Assembly: GCF_904849725.1 (NCBI RefSeq)
Contig: NC_058521.1
Coordinates: 339,248,638 to 339,312,637, forward strand
Reading direction: 5' to 3'
DNA: 64,000 nucleotides
From: Hordeum vulgare subsp. vulgare
Lineage: Eukaryota > Streptophyta > Magnoliopsida > Poales > Poaceae
Positions 53,770 through 64,000 of the stretch are shown here, piece after piece (position 1 is the stretch's first letter; each line of letters opens with the position of its first letter). Both the position numbers and the translations under genes were made by a program. The notes under the pieces are model-generated. The model searched no databases. It was given only the letters and a program-made list of their open reading frames with translations, and was not told where the DNA came from.

Positions 53770-56140
53770 GTTAGCTAATTTAGCTCCAAGAAGAGGAGAA
53801 GAGGAGAAATGAAAAGGAAGAACAAAAAGAAGAAGAGAAAGAGAAAAGAAGGAGAAGGAGAAGAAGGAGGAGGAGAAGAAGGAGAAGGAGGAGGAGGAGG
53901 AGGAGAAGGAGGAGGAGAAGGCCAATGACCTTCTAGTCCTTCTCCTCCTCCTCCTCCTCCTCCTTCTCCTCCTTCTTCTTTATTTATTCTTCTACTCCTC
54001 CTCCTCCTCTTTCTTCTCCTCTTTCATATTCTCCTTGCCTTAATTTCCCCAACAATGACATAATGATCCCATTTAGCTCCAAAATGCCATAATAACCTCA
54101 AAATGGCATAAGAACCTTGGTTAGCTCATTAATATTATATACTTAGCTTGTTTTCCTCTAAAATGGGATAATTAGCCCATTTAGCTCCAACAAGACATAG
54201 TTAGCTAATTTAGCTCCAAGAATAGGAGAAGAGGAGAAGAAATAGGAAAAATGAAAAGAAAGAAGAAGAGAAGGAGGAGGAGGAGGAGGAGGAGGAGAAG
54301 GAGGAGAAGGCCAATGACCTTCTAGTCCTTCTCCTTCTCCTCCTCCTTCTCCCCTTCTTCTTTATTTCTTCTTCTTCTTCTCCTCCTCCTTTTTATTCTC
54401 CTCTTTCATATTCTCCTTGCCTTAATTTCCCCAACAATGACATAATTAGCCAATTTAGCTCCAAAAAGACATTATACGCTCAAAATGGCATAAGAACCTT
54501 GGTTAGCTCATTACTATTATATACTTAGCTTGTGTTTCCTCTATAATGACGTAATTAGCCCATTTAGCTCCAAAAAGACATAGTTAGCTAATTTAGCTCC
54601 AAGAAGAGGAGAAGAGGAGAAATTAAAAGGAAGAACAAAAAGAAGAAGAGAAAGAGAAGAGAAGGAGAAGGAGAATAAGGAGGAGAAGAAGAAGAGAAGA
54701 AGGAGAAGGAGGAGGAGGAGAAGGAGAAGAAGGCCAAGGACCTTCTAGTCCTTCTCCTCCTCCTCCTCCTCCTTCTCCTCCTTCTTCTTTATTTCTTCTT
54801 CTTCTCCTCCTCCTCCTCTTTCTTCTCCTCTTTCATATTCTACTTGCCTTAATTTCCCCAACAATGACATAATTAGTCCATTTAGCTCCAAAATGCCATA
54901 ATAACCTCAAAATGGCATAAGAACCTTGGTTAGCTCATTAATATTATATACTTAACTTGTTTTCCTCTAAAATGGGATAATTAGCCCATTTAGCTCCAAA
55001 AAGACATAGTTAGCTAATTTATCTCCAAGAAGAGGAGAAGAGGAGAAGAAATAGGAAAAATGAAAAGAAAGAAGAAGAGAAGAAGGAGAAGGAGGAGGAG
55101 GAGGAGAAGGAGGAGAAGGCCAAGGACCTTCTAGTCCTTCTCCTCCTCCTCCTCCTTCTCCTCCTTCTTCTTTATTTCTTATTCTTCTTCTCCTCCTCCT
55201 CTTTATTCTCCTCTTTCATATTCTCCTTGCCTTAATTTCCCCAACAATGACATAATTAGCCAATTTAGCTCCAAAAAGACATTATAAGCTCAAAATGGCA
55301 TAAGAACCTGGGTTAGCTCATTAATATTATATACTTAGCTTGTTTTCCTCTATAATGACATAATTAGCCCATTTAGCTCCAAAAAGACATAGTTAGCTAA
55401 TTTAGCTCCAAGAAGAGGAGAAGAGGAGAAATGAGAAGGAAGAACAAAAAGAAGAAGAGAAAGAGAAGAGAAGGAGAAGGAGAATAAGGAGGAGGAGAAG
55501 AAGAAGAGAAGAAGGAGAAGGAGGAGAAGGAGCCCTCCTTATTCTCCTTCTTCTTCCCTCCTTCTTCTCCTCTTCTTCTTCAATTTAGCTTATTTTCCCC
55601 AACAAAGACATACTTAGCCAAGTATCATCCAAAATGACATAATTAGCTTAGTTAGGTAAAAACATCGTAAGAACCTTGGTTAGCTCAATAAAATGACTAA
55701 TTAAGCTCCTAAAAAGACATAATAAGCTCAAAATGGCATAAGAACCTTGGTTAGCTCATTAATATTATATACTTAGCTTGTTTTCCTCTAGAATGACATA
55801 ATTTGCCCATTTAGCTGCAAAAAGACATAGTTAGCTAATTTAGCTCCAAGAAGAGGAGAAGAGGAGAAATGAAAAGAAGGAAGAATAAGAAGAAGAAGGA
55901 GAAGGAGAAGAAGAAGAAGGAGGAGGAGAAGAAGAGAAGAAGAAGGAGAAGGAGGAGAAGAAGGAGAAGGAGCCCTCCTTCTTCTCTCCTCCTTCTCCTC
56001 CTCCTTCTTCTCCCTCTTCTTCTCTTCTTCTTTTTTCTTCTTCTCCTCCTCCTTCTCCTTCTTATTCCCATCCTCCTCCTCCTTCTTGTTTTTCTTCTCC
56101 TTGTTCTCTTCTTGCTTCTTCTCTTTCTTCTTCAATTTAG
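53770..56140. repeat. Tandem array, 380-440-bp unit, about six copies, each with a purine/pyrimidine hairpin
   Basis: TTAGCTAATTTAGCTCCAAG recurs at about 53772, 54208, 54588, 55013, 55395 and 55838. Each is followed by AGAGGAGAAGAGGAGAA..., a purine tract, GGCCAA(T/G)GACCTTCTAG at the turn, and a pyrimidine tract (CTTCTCCTCC...). The unit closes with CTTGCCTTAATTTCCCCAAC and AATGGCATAAGAACCTTGG. The purine and pyrimidine arms are complementary. Confidence 0.93.
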
Positions 56141-56564
56141 CTTATTTGTCATATATATGTTGTTGTTGTTCTTCTAACTTTCTTATTCCCATTTTGCAGA
56201 TTGGATGTACTACATGCATGGAAGCTGGCATTGGAGTGCTTTAGTTCTCATTTTTATTTGAGTTGATGAACAATGTGGAACTATATGTATATGTATATAT
56301 GGATGAACAATATATGTGCAACTATATGTATGTATATATGGATGAAACTTTGTATGTGTTGGTTCTTTTGATATATGGGATGTACGTTGATGAACAAATG
56401 GCATGGATGAGCTTTATATGTATATCATATATGTGTTGTGACCTATTTATCATATATGTGCTATGAATTATATATATATGTGCTGTGAAATAGAAAAAAT
56501 AAACAAAAATGTGACAATATAGGCGCGCCCAGCTGTGCAACCTGGGCAGCAACAGCTGGCCATA

Positions 56565-56995
56565 TAGTATCTTTGCCGTCTGCTTCCAGGGGGGCACACA
56601 ACAAAGAAGAGGGCACAGAGGAGGGGGGAGGAGGAGGTGGAGGCTGACGGCAAAGAAGAGGGGGAGGCAGACGACAAAGAAGAGGGGGGAGGCAGATGGC
56701 ACAGATGAGGGGGAGGCAGACGGCAAAGCCTCCGTTAGCCCCTAACGGAGGCAACGCGTGTCAGCTGCCGTCTCGACATATTTGCCGACTGCTCTCATGG
56801 AAAGCTGACGGCAAAGCTCTTTGCCGTCCGCTTCTGCGAGGCAGACGGCAAAGAAGCTACAATGTCGTCGTAGGCTGACGCAGAAATTTTGTCGACAATG
56901 GGATTCTTTGCCGTCTGTGATATACTCTTTGCCGTCTGTGATATACTCTTTGCCGTCTGTGATGGCAGACGACAAAGAAGCTAATTCCTGTAGTG
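56565..56995. repeat. Right subterminal repeats of CACTA 2
   Basis: GACGGCAAAG, CAGACGACAAAGAAG and CTTTGCCGTCTG recur in both orientations. CTTTGCCGTCTGTGATATA occurs in three near-tandem copies at about 56921-56970. This mirrors the left end. Confidence 0.8.
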
Positions 56996-58590
56996 TAGCA
57001 ACTTTGCGGACTGAGTCCGTGAACTGAGGATTGTCCTCATTGCTGCACAGAAGGCTTATGTCCTTAATGCACCGCTCGGTGTGCTGCACCTCGAGCGTCG
57101 TCTGTGGATGTTGCGAACATCTGACATACACATTTTTGATGACTACGTGATAGTTCAGTGTGTAATACTTAACGGCTTAGATTTGAGGCGCTGAAAATGT
57201 TTTTAACGTCACGAACATATGAGATGTTCTAAGAGTTGACATTGGGATTTCATGCTCGTGCCCTTGTTGAAAGGTATGAGACCTCCGACAAGATTCTTTG
57301 TCTACAAAGTAAAAGGAGAAAAGCTCAATCGTTGAGCATGTGCTCAGATTGTCTAAGTGCAACAGTCGATTGAATCAAGTGGGAGTTAATCTTCCAGATG
57401 AGATAGTGATGGTTCTCCAAAGTCACTGCCACCAAGATGCTAGAGCTTCGTGATGAACTATAACATATCAAGGATAGATATGATGATCCTTGAGCGATTC
57501 ACAATGTTTGACACTACGAAAGTAGAGATCAAGTAGGAGCATCAATTGTTGATGGTTAGTAAAACCACTAGTTTCAAGAAGGGCAAGGGCTAGAGGGGAT
57601 ACCTCATGAAACGACAAACCAGTTGCTGCTCTAATGAAGAAACCCAAGGTTGAACCCAAACCCGAGACTAAGTGCTTCTATTGTGAGGGGAACGGTCACT
57701 GAGGCGGAACTACCCTAGATACTTGGTAGATGAGAGGGATGGCAAAGTCGACTAAAGTATATTTGATATACATGATATTGGTGTGTACTTTACTAGTACT
57801 CCTAATAGCAAGAGGGTATTGGATACCGGTTCACTTGCTAAGTGTTAGTAACTCGAAATAAAATCTAAGGAATAAAATGATACTAGCAAGGGTGAGGTGA
57901 CGATGTGTGTTGGAAATAATTCTAAGGTTGATGTGATCAAACATCGCACGCTCCCTCTACCATAGGGATTGGTGTTAAAACCTAAATAATTGTTATTTGG
58001 TGTGTGCGTTGAGCATGAACATGATTGGATCATGTTTATTACAATACGATTATTCATTTAAAGAGAATAATGGTTATTCTATTTGCTTGAATAATTACCT
58101 TCAATGGTTTATTGAATCTCGATCGTAGTGATACACATGTTCATAATATTGATGCCAAAAGATACAAAGTAGTAATGATAGTACCACTTACTTGTGGCAC
58201 TGCCACTTGAGTCATGTTGGTGCAAAATGCATGAAGAAGCTCCATGCTGATGGGTCTTTGTACTCACTCATTTTTGAAACGTTTGAGACATGCAAACCAC
58301 ACCTATTGGTATAAACGCATGAAGAAACTCCATGCAGATGGATCGTTTGGACTCACTTGATTTTGAATCACTTGAGACATGCAAATCATACCACATGGGC
58401 AAGATGACTGAAGGCCTCGTTTTCCAGTGAGATGGAACAAGAAAGTAACTTGTTGGAAGTAATACATTTTTGATGTGTGCAGTCCAATGAGTGCTGAGGC
58501 ACGCAGTGGATATCATTATGTTCTTACTTCAGTGACGATTTGAATACATACAAGAGTATTTACTTAATGAATCACAAGTCTGAAATATTG
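56996..58590 (+). pseudogene. Angela copy 2 gag/pol remnant after the CACTA
   Basis: Decayed gag continues (ERYETSDKILC-type sequence near 57270) with the zinc knuckle remnant CFYCEGNGH at about 57678. A protease remnant (VLDTGSLAKC at about 57819) and the GAG-pre-integrase WHCHLSHVGAKCMKKLHADG at about 58190 follow. A tandem duplication of about 85 bp (58222 and 58307) repeats MKKLHADGS. Many stops. It ends near KSEILK where L1 sequence takes over. Confidence 0.85.
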
Positions 58591-59705
58591 AAAATTTCTG
58601 GAGAAGGTGTGGGTACTTGTCTACGACCTGCCTAGGGGTGGCTTGGCGGCACCGCGGGGAGGCAAGCTTACGCACATCCTCAAGGCGATCTCCGAGCCGG
58701 TGGGCAAGCTGGTCATCGCGGATTTGGCCTCCTTCGAGGATGATGGCCCTGCCCGCATTGAGATCCTCTGCCCTGATCTTCTACTTTGGCTTCAGGGGGA
58801 GGCGCCTCATCTTGGAGCTCGAGTCCCCGGCCTCGGTCGACCTGCACGGCCCAGCCCCTGATGCCACTGTGCCTGGTGATGACAGGTGGGATGGGAATGG
58901 GGGCTCGTGTGAGGAGAGCTCCTTTTGTGAGGAGGATGATGGTAATGGCGGGGTCCCGCCAGCCGCGTCTGATGGCCGGCGTACCCCGGTCTCCACTGTT
59001 GCTGGCCCTTCCGGCACTGCCGGGGTGGCTTCCCGGGTGGCGTCAGGGATTGAGTCCGTGGTCCTCGCCGGGCCTTCTCCCGTCGTCACCGACCTGGGGG
59101 TCCTGGACGGGTTGGAGGTCCTGGGTGGCTCTTCCCCCGTCGCTACCACGACGGATGACCTGGAGTTCACGGAGGTGGATGTGCTGAGTGTGGGGATGGA
59201 GGTGTGCCCTTCGTCATCGCCGTGCTCGCTGGGGGTGGTCTGCTACTCTCTAGCCTTGGGATCCCCGGATCGGGCGCCGCCGCCACCCCTGGACTTGGTC
59301 CCGCCGGTTGTGACCCCTGAGGCTGCTGGCTCCAAGGCTCGGGGTGAGGCCTCTCCGGTGGTGTGTGCGCGTCAGAGTGTGAGGCTCAGCCAGTCGCGCC
59401 TCCTCCTAGATGTTCGGGTCCCTACGATCCAGGAGAAGGCTACCCTGCGCGCAGCTGCCCACGACTTGTCCCCAGGTAACTCCACCCTCCCTCCCGCTCC
59501 TTCTCGCTCGGCCTTTTGGTTCTCTATTCTTGGTTGCGAGTCGTTGTCTCATCTGGCAGAAGTGGCTACCGATAGTGGCAATTTGTTCCGGGGTGAGAAG
59601 GGGCCCATCCTGGAGCAGATTTCCACTATTTGCACCAAGGAGAAGCTTGAGGGGGCGCTGGCGGAAGCCCGTGCCAATGCTGCGCGTGGTGAACCCATCT
59701 CCTAG
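58590..59705 (+). pseudogene. L1 ORF1 (RNA-binding protein), 5'-truncated and frameshifted
   Basis: LEKVWVLVYDLPRGGLAAPR and KLTHILKAISEPVGKLV are the DUF4283-like/zinc-knuckle start of plant L1 ORF1. The frame shifts near 58780 (the following frame reads IFYFGFRGRRL) and then stays open as a Ser/Pro/Val-rich region with a TAG at 59703. It binds L1 RNA in intact elements. Confidence 0.8.
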
Positions 59706-60013
59706 GAGACCACTGACCCTAGTCATAGAGAGATCAGGGGTGGTGCGGCCCGCTCCTTGGTGACTGTGGCTGGGACTTCCCTGTTGGTTCCCTCCCCGCT
59801 GAGGGTGCTACGAGGACGCCCCCACGCGTCTCAACCCCATAGAGCACCGTCTAGAGGTGCGTGGGTCTCGCTCCCGGTCCGCCTCCCTCGAACCGGGGGC
59901 CACGGCTGCTCCCTCTGCGTGGGGGCGTCGTGGCCGCCCGTCTAAGGTTATCCCCCGTCCCGGCTAGCTCAGCGCCACTTGCGGGGCCTAGGAACCCATC
60001 TGAGGTTATTAAA

Positions 60014-63000
60014 TGAAGCTCCTATGTTGGAACATTAGGGGCTTCGACCTCACTAGCCGGCGACGGTAGCTCATCGAGTATGTGCGACAGGAAGAGATTG
60101 ACATAGTGGGATTGCAGGAGACGATTCGCCAGGATTTTAGCATGCACGAGCTCCAGAGGCTTTCCCGTCACCACTTTGCATGGCAATGGCTGCCTGTTGC
60201 GGGCCACTCTGGGGCATCTTGCTCGGTGTTAGGGAGGATGTGTTCTCGGTTGAGGACATGGACCGTGGGGAATTCTTCGTGAGCATGTCCGTCACTGATC
60301 GACAAGTTCACCTTAGTTGGGAGGTGATTATCGTTTATGGTCCGGCGGACCATGGCCGCTCTGCTGACTTCCTCGCCGAGTTGAAAAACAAGGTGGAGAG
60401 GTGCACCACTCTGGTGGTGGTGGCCGGCGACTTTAACCTCATTAGGTGGGCTTCTGATAAAATCTCTCCTAATGTGGATCGGCCCCGAATGCGTCTCTTC
60501 AATGACTGCATTGCGGACCTGGCGCTCCGTGAGATAGCCCGTGTTGGGGCTAGGTTCACGTGGTCGAATAAACAGGCGGACCCCATCCGAAGTGTCTTGG
60601 ATCGGGTCTTTGTGTCGGCTCAATGGGAAGTGATGTTCCCTCTTTGTCGCCTTAAGGCGGTTCCGTGGATTGGCTCTGACCATACGCCCCTGATTTTCTC
60701 GTCGGGGGAAGGTTCCCCTTAGATCCCGGCGCTTCTGCTTTGAGACGTTCTGGCTGGAGCAACCTGGTTTCTGTGAGCTGGTTCGCGACCGCTGGGTCCT
60801 GGCGGTCTCGTCCCCGCCTCGTGTCTTCTGTGTGGTGGATGTATGGCACCACTGTGCTAAGTTGGCTCGACAGGCCATGAAGGGCTGGGGGGAGAACTTG
60901 GGCGCTGACTTTCGGGCCCGTAAAGGGGTCTTGCTGGGTCAGATTAAGGTTCTGGATGACCGGGCAGACGGACCGGGTGTGTCCCCGACGACTGGATCCG
61001 GAGATACTCCCTCGAGACCTCGCTCATGGACATCTTCAAGAGCGAGGAGTTGTTCTGGCAGCGTCGAGGGGCCCGGAACTGGCTCTTGGAGGGTGATGCG
61101 AACACCACCTACTTTCAGGCCATTGTTAATGGCCGTAGGCGGAAATGTGTCATTCCTTTCCTCTGGGATGGGGATGTTCTCCTGGAAAGCCCAGAGGACA
61201 TCCCATCCCATATATACTCCTTCTATAAGGAGCTGTTCTCGGCTGAGCCGCGTGGAGGCACCACCCTTTGTGAGGACTTCTGGCCACTTGCTGATCAGGT
61301 ATCCGACGTGGAGAATGCGGAGCTTACTCTCCCGTTCTCCCCAGAGGAGGTGGGTCATGCGATTGCCTCTATGAAGGCCTGCTCGGCCCCGGGGCCGGAT
61401 GGTCTCCCGGTAGTTTTCTTCCAGAGATTCTGGGAGATCCTGCTCCCGGTCATCATGCCCATGTCCCATGAGTTTTATATTGGCATCGTGGACATGGGAA
61501 GGATCAACTTTGGCGTCATTGCTCTCATCCCCAAAGTAGTTGGGGCTTCAGATATCCTGCAATTCTGTCCCATCACGGTGATCAACGTGCTGGCGTGAAT
61601 CTTCGCAAAGGTTTGCGCCACTTGTCTGACCCCTGTGGCCGAACTAATTGCCCACCCCCTTCAGTCCGCATTCCTAAAGGGGCAGGCAGATTCATGATGG
61701 GATTCTTGCCCTCCACGAGATTGTCCAAGAGGTGGCGTCCAAGGGGCTTAAGGGGGTCTTCCTCAAATTGGACTTCCAAAAGGCGTATGACCGTCTTGAT
61801 TGGTCCTTTTTGAGGTTGGTGATGCAGCGACGCGGATTTTACGAGAGGTGGTGTTCGTGGATCATGCAACTGGTTAGATCTGGTAAGACGGTGATCAACA
61901 TCAACGACAAAGTGGGACCCTTTTTCCAGGCTTCCAGGGGGGGTAAAGCAAGGGGATCCTATATCCCCCTTGCTTTTTAACATCGCTGTCGACGCCCTAG
62001 CAGGCATCCTGGATAAGGCCAAGCTAGCCGGCCATATCGAGGGGGTGGTTAGTTACCTCATCTCGGGCGGTGGTGTTTCCCACCTCCAATATGCGGACGA
62101 CACCATGATCATGGTCGTAGGCTCCGACTCGGACATTGCTAATCTTAAGTTCCTTTTGCTCTGCTTCGAGGAAATGTCTGGACTTAAGATTAACTTTTAT
62201 AAGAGTGAGGTTGTGGTCCTTGGCTACTCCAAGGCTGAGCAGCACAGGATCGCGGACTACCTTAATTGCAAGCTGGCTTCCCTCCACATTTCTTATTTGG
62301 GGATGCCCCTGGCTGAGTCCAGGATCTTGGTTAGTGGGTTTGATCCGCTTGTGGGACGAGTAGCATCCCGTGTGAAGCCCTGGTGCGACAGGTTCACGTC
62401 TAAGGGTAGCAAGACGGTCCTCATTATCTCTAACCTTGCGAGCCTCCCCATGTATATGATGGGGATGTACATCTTGCCCGAAGGTGTGCATAGCGCCTTT
62501 GACAAGGAGCTGGCTAGGTTCTTATGGCAGGCAGGGGATGGTTGACCCAAATACCACATGGTGAAGTGGGCCGATATCTGCGTGCCGAAAGACTGAGGGG
62601 GCTTGGGCATCTCAGCGTCTCGTCGCATGAACGTTGCCCTCATGCTTCGTTGGGTGTGGCGGATCCTGCAGGGAGATGGGGGTTTGTGGCTACAACTGAT
62701 TGAGGCCAAGTACTTGAGAGGTAGACGCCTCTTGGCCTGCTTGCACTCGACTGGGTTGCAGTTTTGGAAATCTATCCAGGACATCAAGGACGATATTAGG
62801 TTGGGTCTGTGGTTCTCGGTGGGCAATGGGTCTCGGACCCAGTTTTGGTTGGACCCCCTGGCTTGATGGAGAACCTCTGCGCTTGCGGTTTCCGAGGCTC
62901 TTTGCTATTTGCGACGACCCAACTGTCCTTGTCTGTGCGGCTGCTTTTGAGGACATATGGCATTTTGCGTTCCGCCGCTCCCTCGGTCCAGCCGAGGTCC

Positions 63001-63565
63001 ACGATTGGGAGGTCTTGAAGGCAGTGGTTCCTCTCCCGGCCTCTTCGGCCAATGACAGTGTTTCTTGGAGTCTTTCTCCCTGGGAGAATTACCCGTTAGT
63101 TCGGCTTATCTGGCGCTCTGCCGGGTGCCGGTCCTTCCGTGGTTATCCCCACTTTGGAAGGCACCATTTCCCCTGAAGATCAAGATTTTCGTTTGGTAGC
63201 TTCTCCGCGACCGTCTGCCTTCGGGGGCCGAGGTGCTGAAACGCCATGGTTCGGGTAACGACACCTGTCCCCTGTGCCACGTCCACGAGACTGGAACTCA
63301 CATTCTCTTCTCCTGCGTAGCGGCATAGGCCCTTTGGTGCTTTGTGCGTGAGGCTCTGGGACCGGAGTGGGAGGCTCATGACCTTGCACAGTTTCTGCAG
63401 GTAAGGGCTACCCAGGTTGGCCGTAAGCGTCGATTGTTCTGGCTAGTCTTCGCAGCTATGATGTGGACTCTTTGGACTACTCGCAACAAAATGGTGATTG
63501 AGCGCGTGTTTCAGCGGCGTGCATCTAACTCGTTCTTCAAATTCCTTGCCTTCTTGCAGCACTGA
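60014..63565 (+). pseudogene. L1 ORF2 (endonuclease, reverse transcriptase, zinc-binding), broken
   Basis: ATG at 60014 reads MKLLCWNIRGFDLTSRRR then TAG. Endonuclease blocks follow: IDIVGLQETI, VVVAGDFNLIRW and WIGSDHTPL. Reverse transcriptase: FEDFWPLADQ region, SAPGPDGLPVVFFQRFW, VFLKLDFQKAYDRLDWSF, then YADDTMIMV. The zinc-binding end reads CPLCHVHETGTHILFSC and WTLWTTRNKMVIERV. At least eight stops or frameshifts (for example near 60720, 61600, 61690, 61950, 62545 and 62865). Intact copies nick DNA and copy RNA into it. Confidence 0.9.
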
Positions 63566-63837
63566 CATACGCTCGCTAGGACCCGAGACCGAGACCGGCT
63601 TCAGCGCTATGTGGACGCGCTGCTGACGTCCGCCCGGCGGCTCTCCGTCCATTCGCGTGCTTCTTAGCTTGCCCCTATGGTGGCATTGTCTGTTTCTTTT
63701 TCTTTCTCTTGGGCGTGACTATGCTGTGGCCCCATCATTTTTATGTTTTTTCATTCTGTTGGCCTATGGATGTCTGGATGCTGGAATATTTGCTTTATAT
63801 ATAAAGCGGGACGAAAGCCTATTTCAAAAAAGTCTAA
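63566..63837 (+). other. L1 3' untranslated region
   Basis: After the ORF2 stop (TGA, about 63563-63565), a T-rich UTR with TATATATAAAGCGGGACGAA runs to the A run ending at about 63831. Confidence 0.7.
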
Positions 63838-64000
63838 TGGATATATATATATATATATATAAATATATAAATATATATATATATATAAATATATAAATAT
63901 ATAAATATATATATTTATATATAAATAAATAAATATATAAATATATAAATATATGTATATATGTATATATATACATATACATATATACATATATATAGAA
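63838..64000. repeat. AT-rich microsatellite (TATA/AATATATAAATA)n
   Basis: TA dinucleotides interrupted by AAATATATAAAT units run to the window end. It lies at the 3' end of the L1, where target sites and tails often expand into microsatellites. Confidence 0.9.

Larger units (their letters stand above)
45139..56995 (+). mobile_element. CACTA transposon with TNP2- and TNPA-type genes (11,857 bp)
   Basis: Begins CACTACTGGAAAAC and ends GAATTCCTGTAGTG-like (inverted CACTACAGGAATT), with the 3-bp duplication TAG at 45136-45138 and 56996-56998. Subterminal regions carry many TTTGCCGTCTGC and GACGGCAAAG words. A TNP2-type transposase gene (47364-51003) is followed by a TNPA-type gene (51123-53669), the usual En/Spm order. 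Long purine/pyrimidine arrays occupy 46120-46860 and 53770-56140. Frameshifts in TNP2 and stops in TNPA suggest it is no longer autonomous. It sits in gag of the Angela copy. Confidence 0.95.
41998..58590 (+). mobile_element. Angela/BARE-type Copia element, copy 2, truncated; interrupted by CACTA 2 and cut by an L1
   Basis: 5' LTR 41998-43813, leader 43814 to about 45070, gag interrupted at 45138 by the CACTA element and resumed at 56996, then zinc knuckle, protease and pre-integrase remnants to about 58590, where an L1 starts. The gag words on the two sides of the CACTA (GTTGAAAGATGATAGTAG and TAGCAACTTTGCGGACTG) join as in other Angela copies. Reverse transcriptase and the 3' LTR are not in the window. 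Five bases before it (TTCCG) are the predicted target duplication. Confidence 0.9.
58590..63832 (+). mobile_element. L1 LINE, nearly full length, coding-defective
   Basis: ORF1 (58590-59705) is followed by ORF2 (60014-63565) with endonuclease, reverse transcriptase and zinc-binding domains, a 3' UTR and a short A run (TTTCAAAAAA, about 63822-63831). It has lost the start of ORF1, so it is 5'-truncated. It is inserted in the Angela copy at about 58588-58594. A degraded target duplication around AAGTCT on both sides is possible but not proven. Confidence 0.9.

Noticed and set aside
53770..56140. CRISPR-like array
   Set aside because: Units are 380-440 bp with internal hairpins and no unique spacers, and the context is a plant transposon.

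Overview
The window is plant nuclear DNA from a grass, most likely a Triticeae (wheat, Aegilops or barley type) genome. The evidence is a BARE-1/Angela-type Copia element with its long LTR (begins TGTTGGAAATATG), large CACTA transposons, CTCCCTCCGT-type Stowaway MITEs, L1 and RTE LINEs and a Gypsy chromovirus, all nested in one another. I see no bacterial-style operon, rRNA, tRNA or CRISPR array.

Host gene. One real host gene can be followed: a plant paladin-like gene (tandem protein-tyrosine/inositol-phosphatase-like repeats) on the + strand. Nine exons lie between 1517 and 29932 and encode about 862 residues; the N-terminal third lies upstream of the window. The exons form three clusters (1517-3958, 17075-18319, 29800-29932) separated by a 13.1-kb and an 11.5-kb intron filled with transposons. 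The splice junctions I checked keep frame, and the terminal exon with its stop codon was found 11.5 kb beyond the previous exon, so the gene may still be functional.

Transposons in and around paladin. Upstream is a minus-strand LTR and internal fragment (1-602) and a Stowaway MITE. Intron 4 holds an old minus-strand Gypsy remnant cut by an RTE LINE, an old minus-strand Copia cut by an L1 and a MITE, another L1 fragment, and a young Copia (11649-16672, target duplication CTTGT). Intron 8 holds a Copia gag remnant, a 5.5-kb chromovirus with a C-terminal chromodomain (20308-25786), an L1 3' end, a PIF/Harbinger-like element (27553-28991) and two MITEs. A hAT-like element (30542-31135) and a Gypsy gag remnant follow the gene.

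Right half. An Angela-type LTR (from 33391) is interrupted by a 7.36-kb CACTA element (34084-41445, 31-bp perfect inverted ends, target duplication GCA). This element has no recognisable transposase but carries fragments of three unrelated host genes on its minus strand: enoyl-CoA reductase exon 1, prolyl 4-hydroxylase exons 1-2 and a VMP1/KMS1-like exon. It also carries two tandem arrays (about 660 bp and about 155 bp). A second Angela copy (41998 to about 58590) is interrupted in gag by an 11.9-kb CACTA element (45139-56995, target duplication TAG) that encodes TNP2-type and TNPA-type genes and carries long purine/pyrimidine mirror arrays. A nearly full-length but broken L1 (about 58590-63832) cuts off the second Angela, and the window ends in an AT-rich microsatellite.

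How it fits together. Most coding potential is transposon-derived and decayed. The points of most interest are the multi-gene-capture CACTA element, the survival of paladin splicing across giant introns, and the hairpin-prone arrays of the second CACTA. Family calls come from motif recognition by eye; no database search was run.
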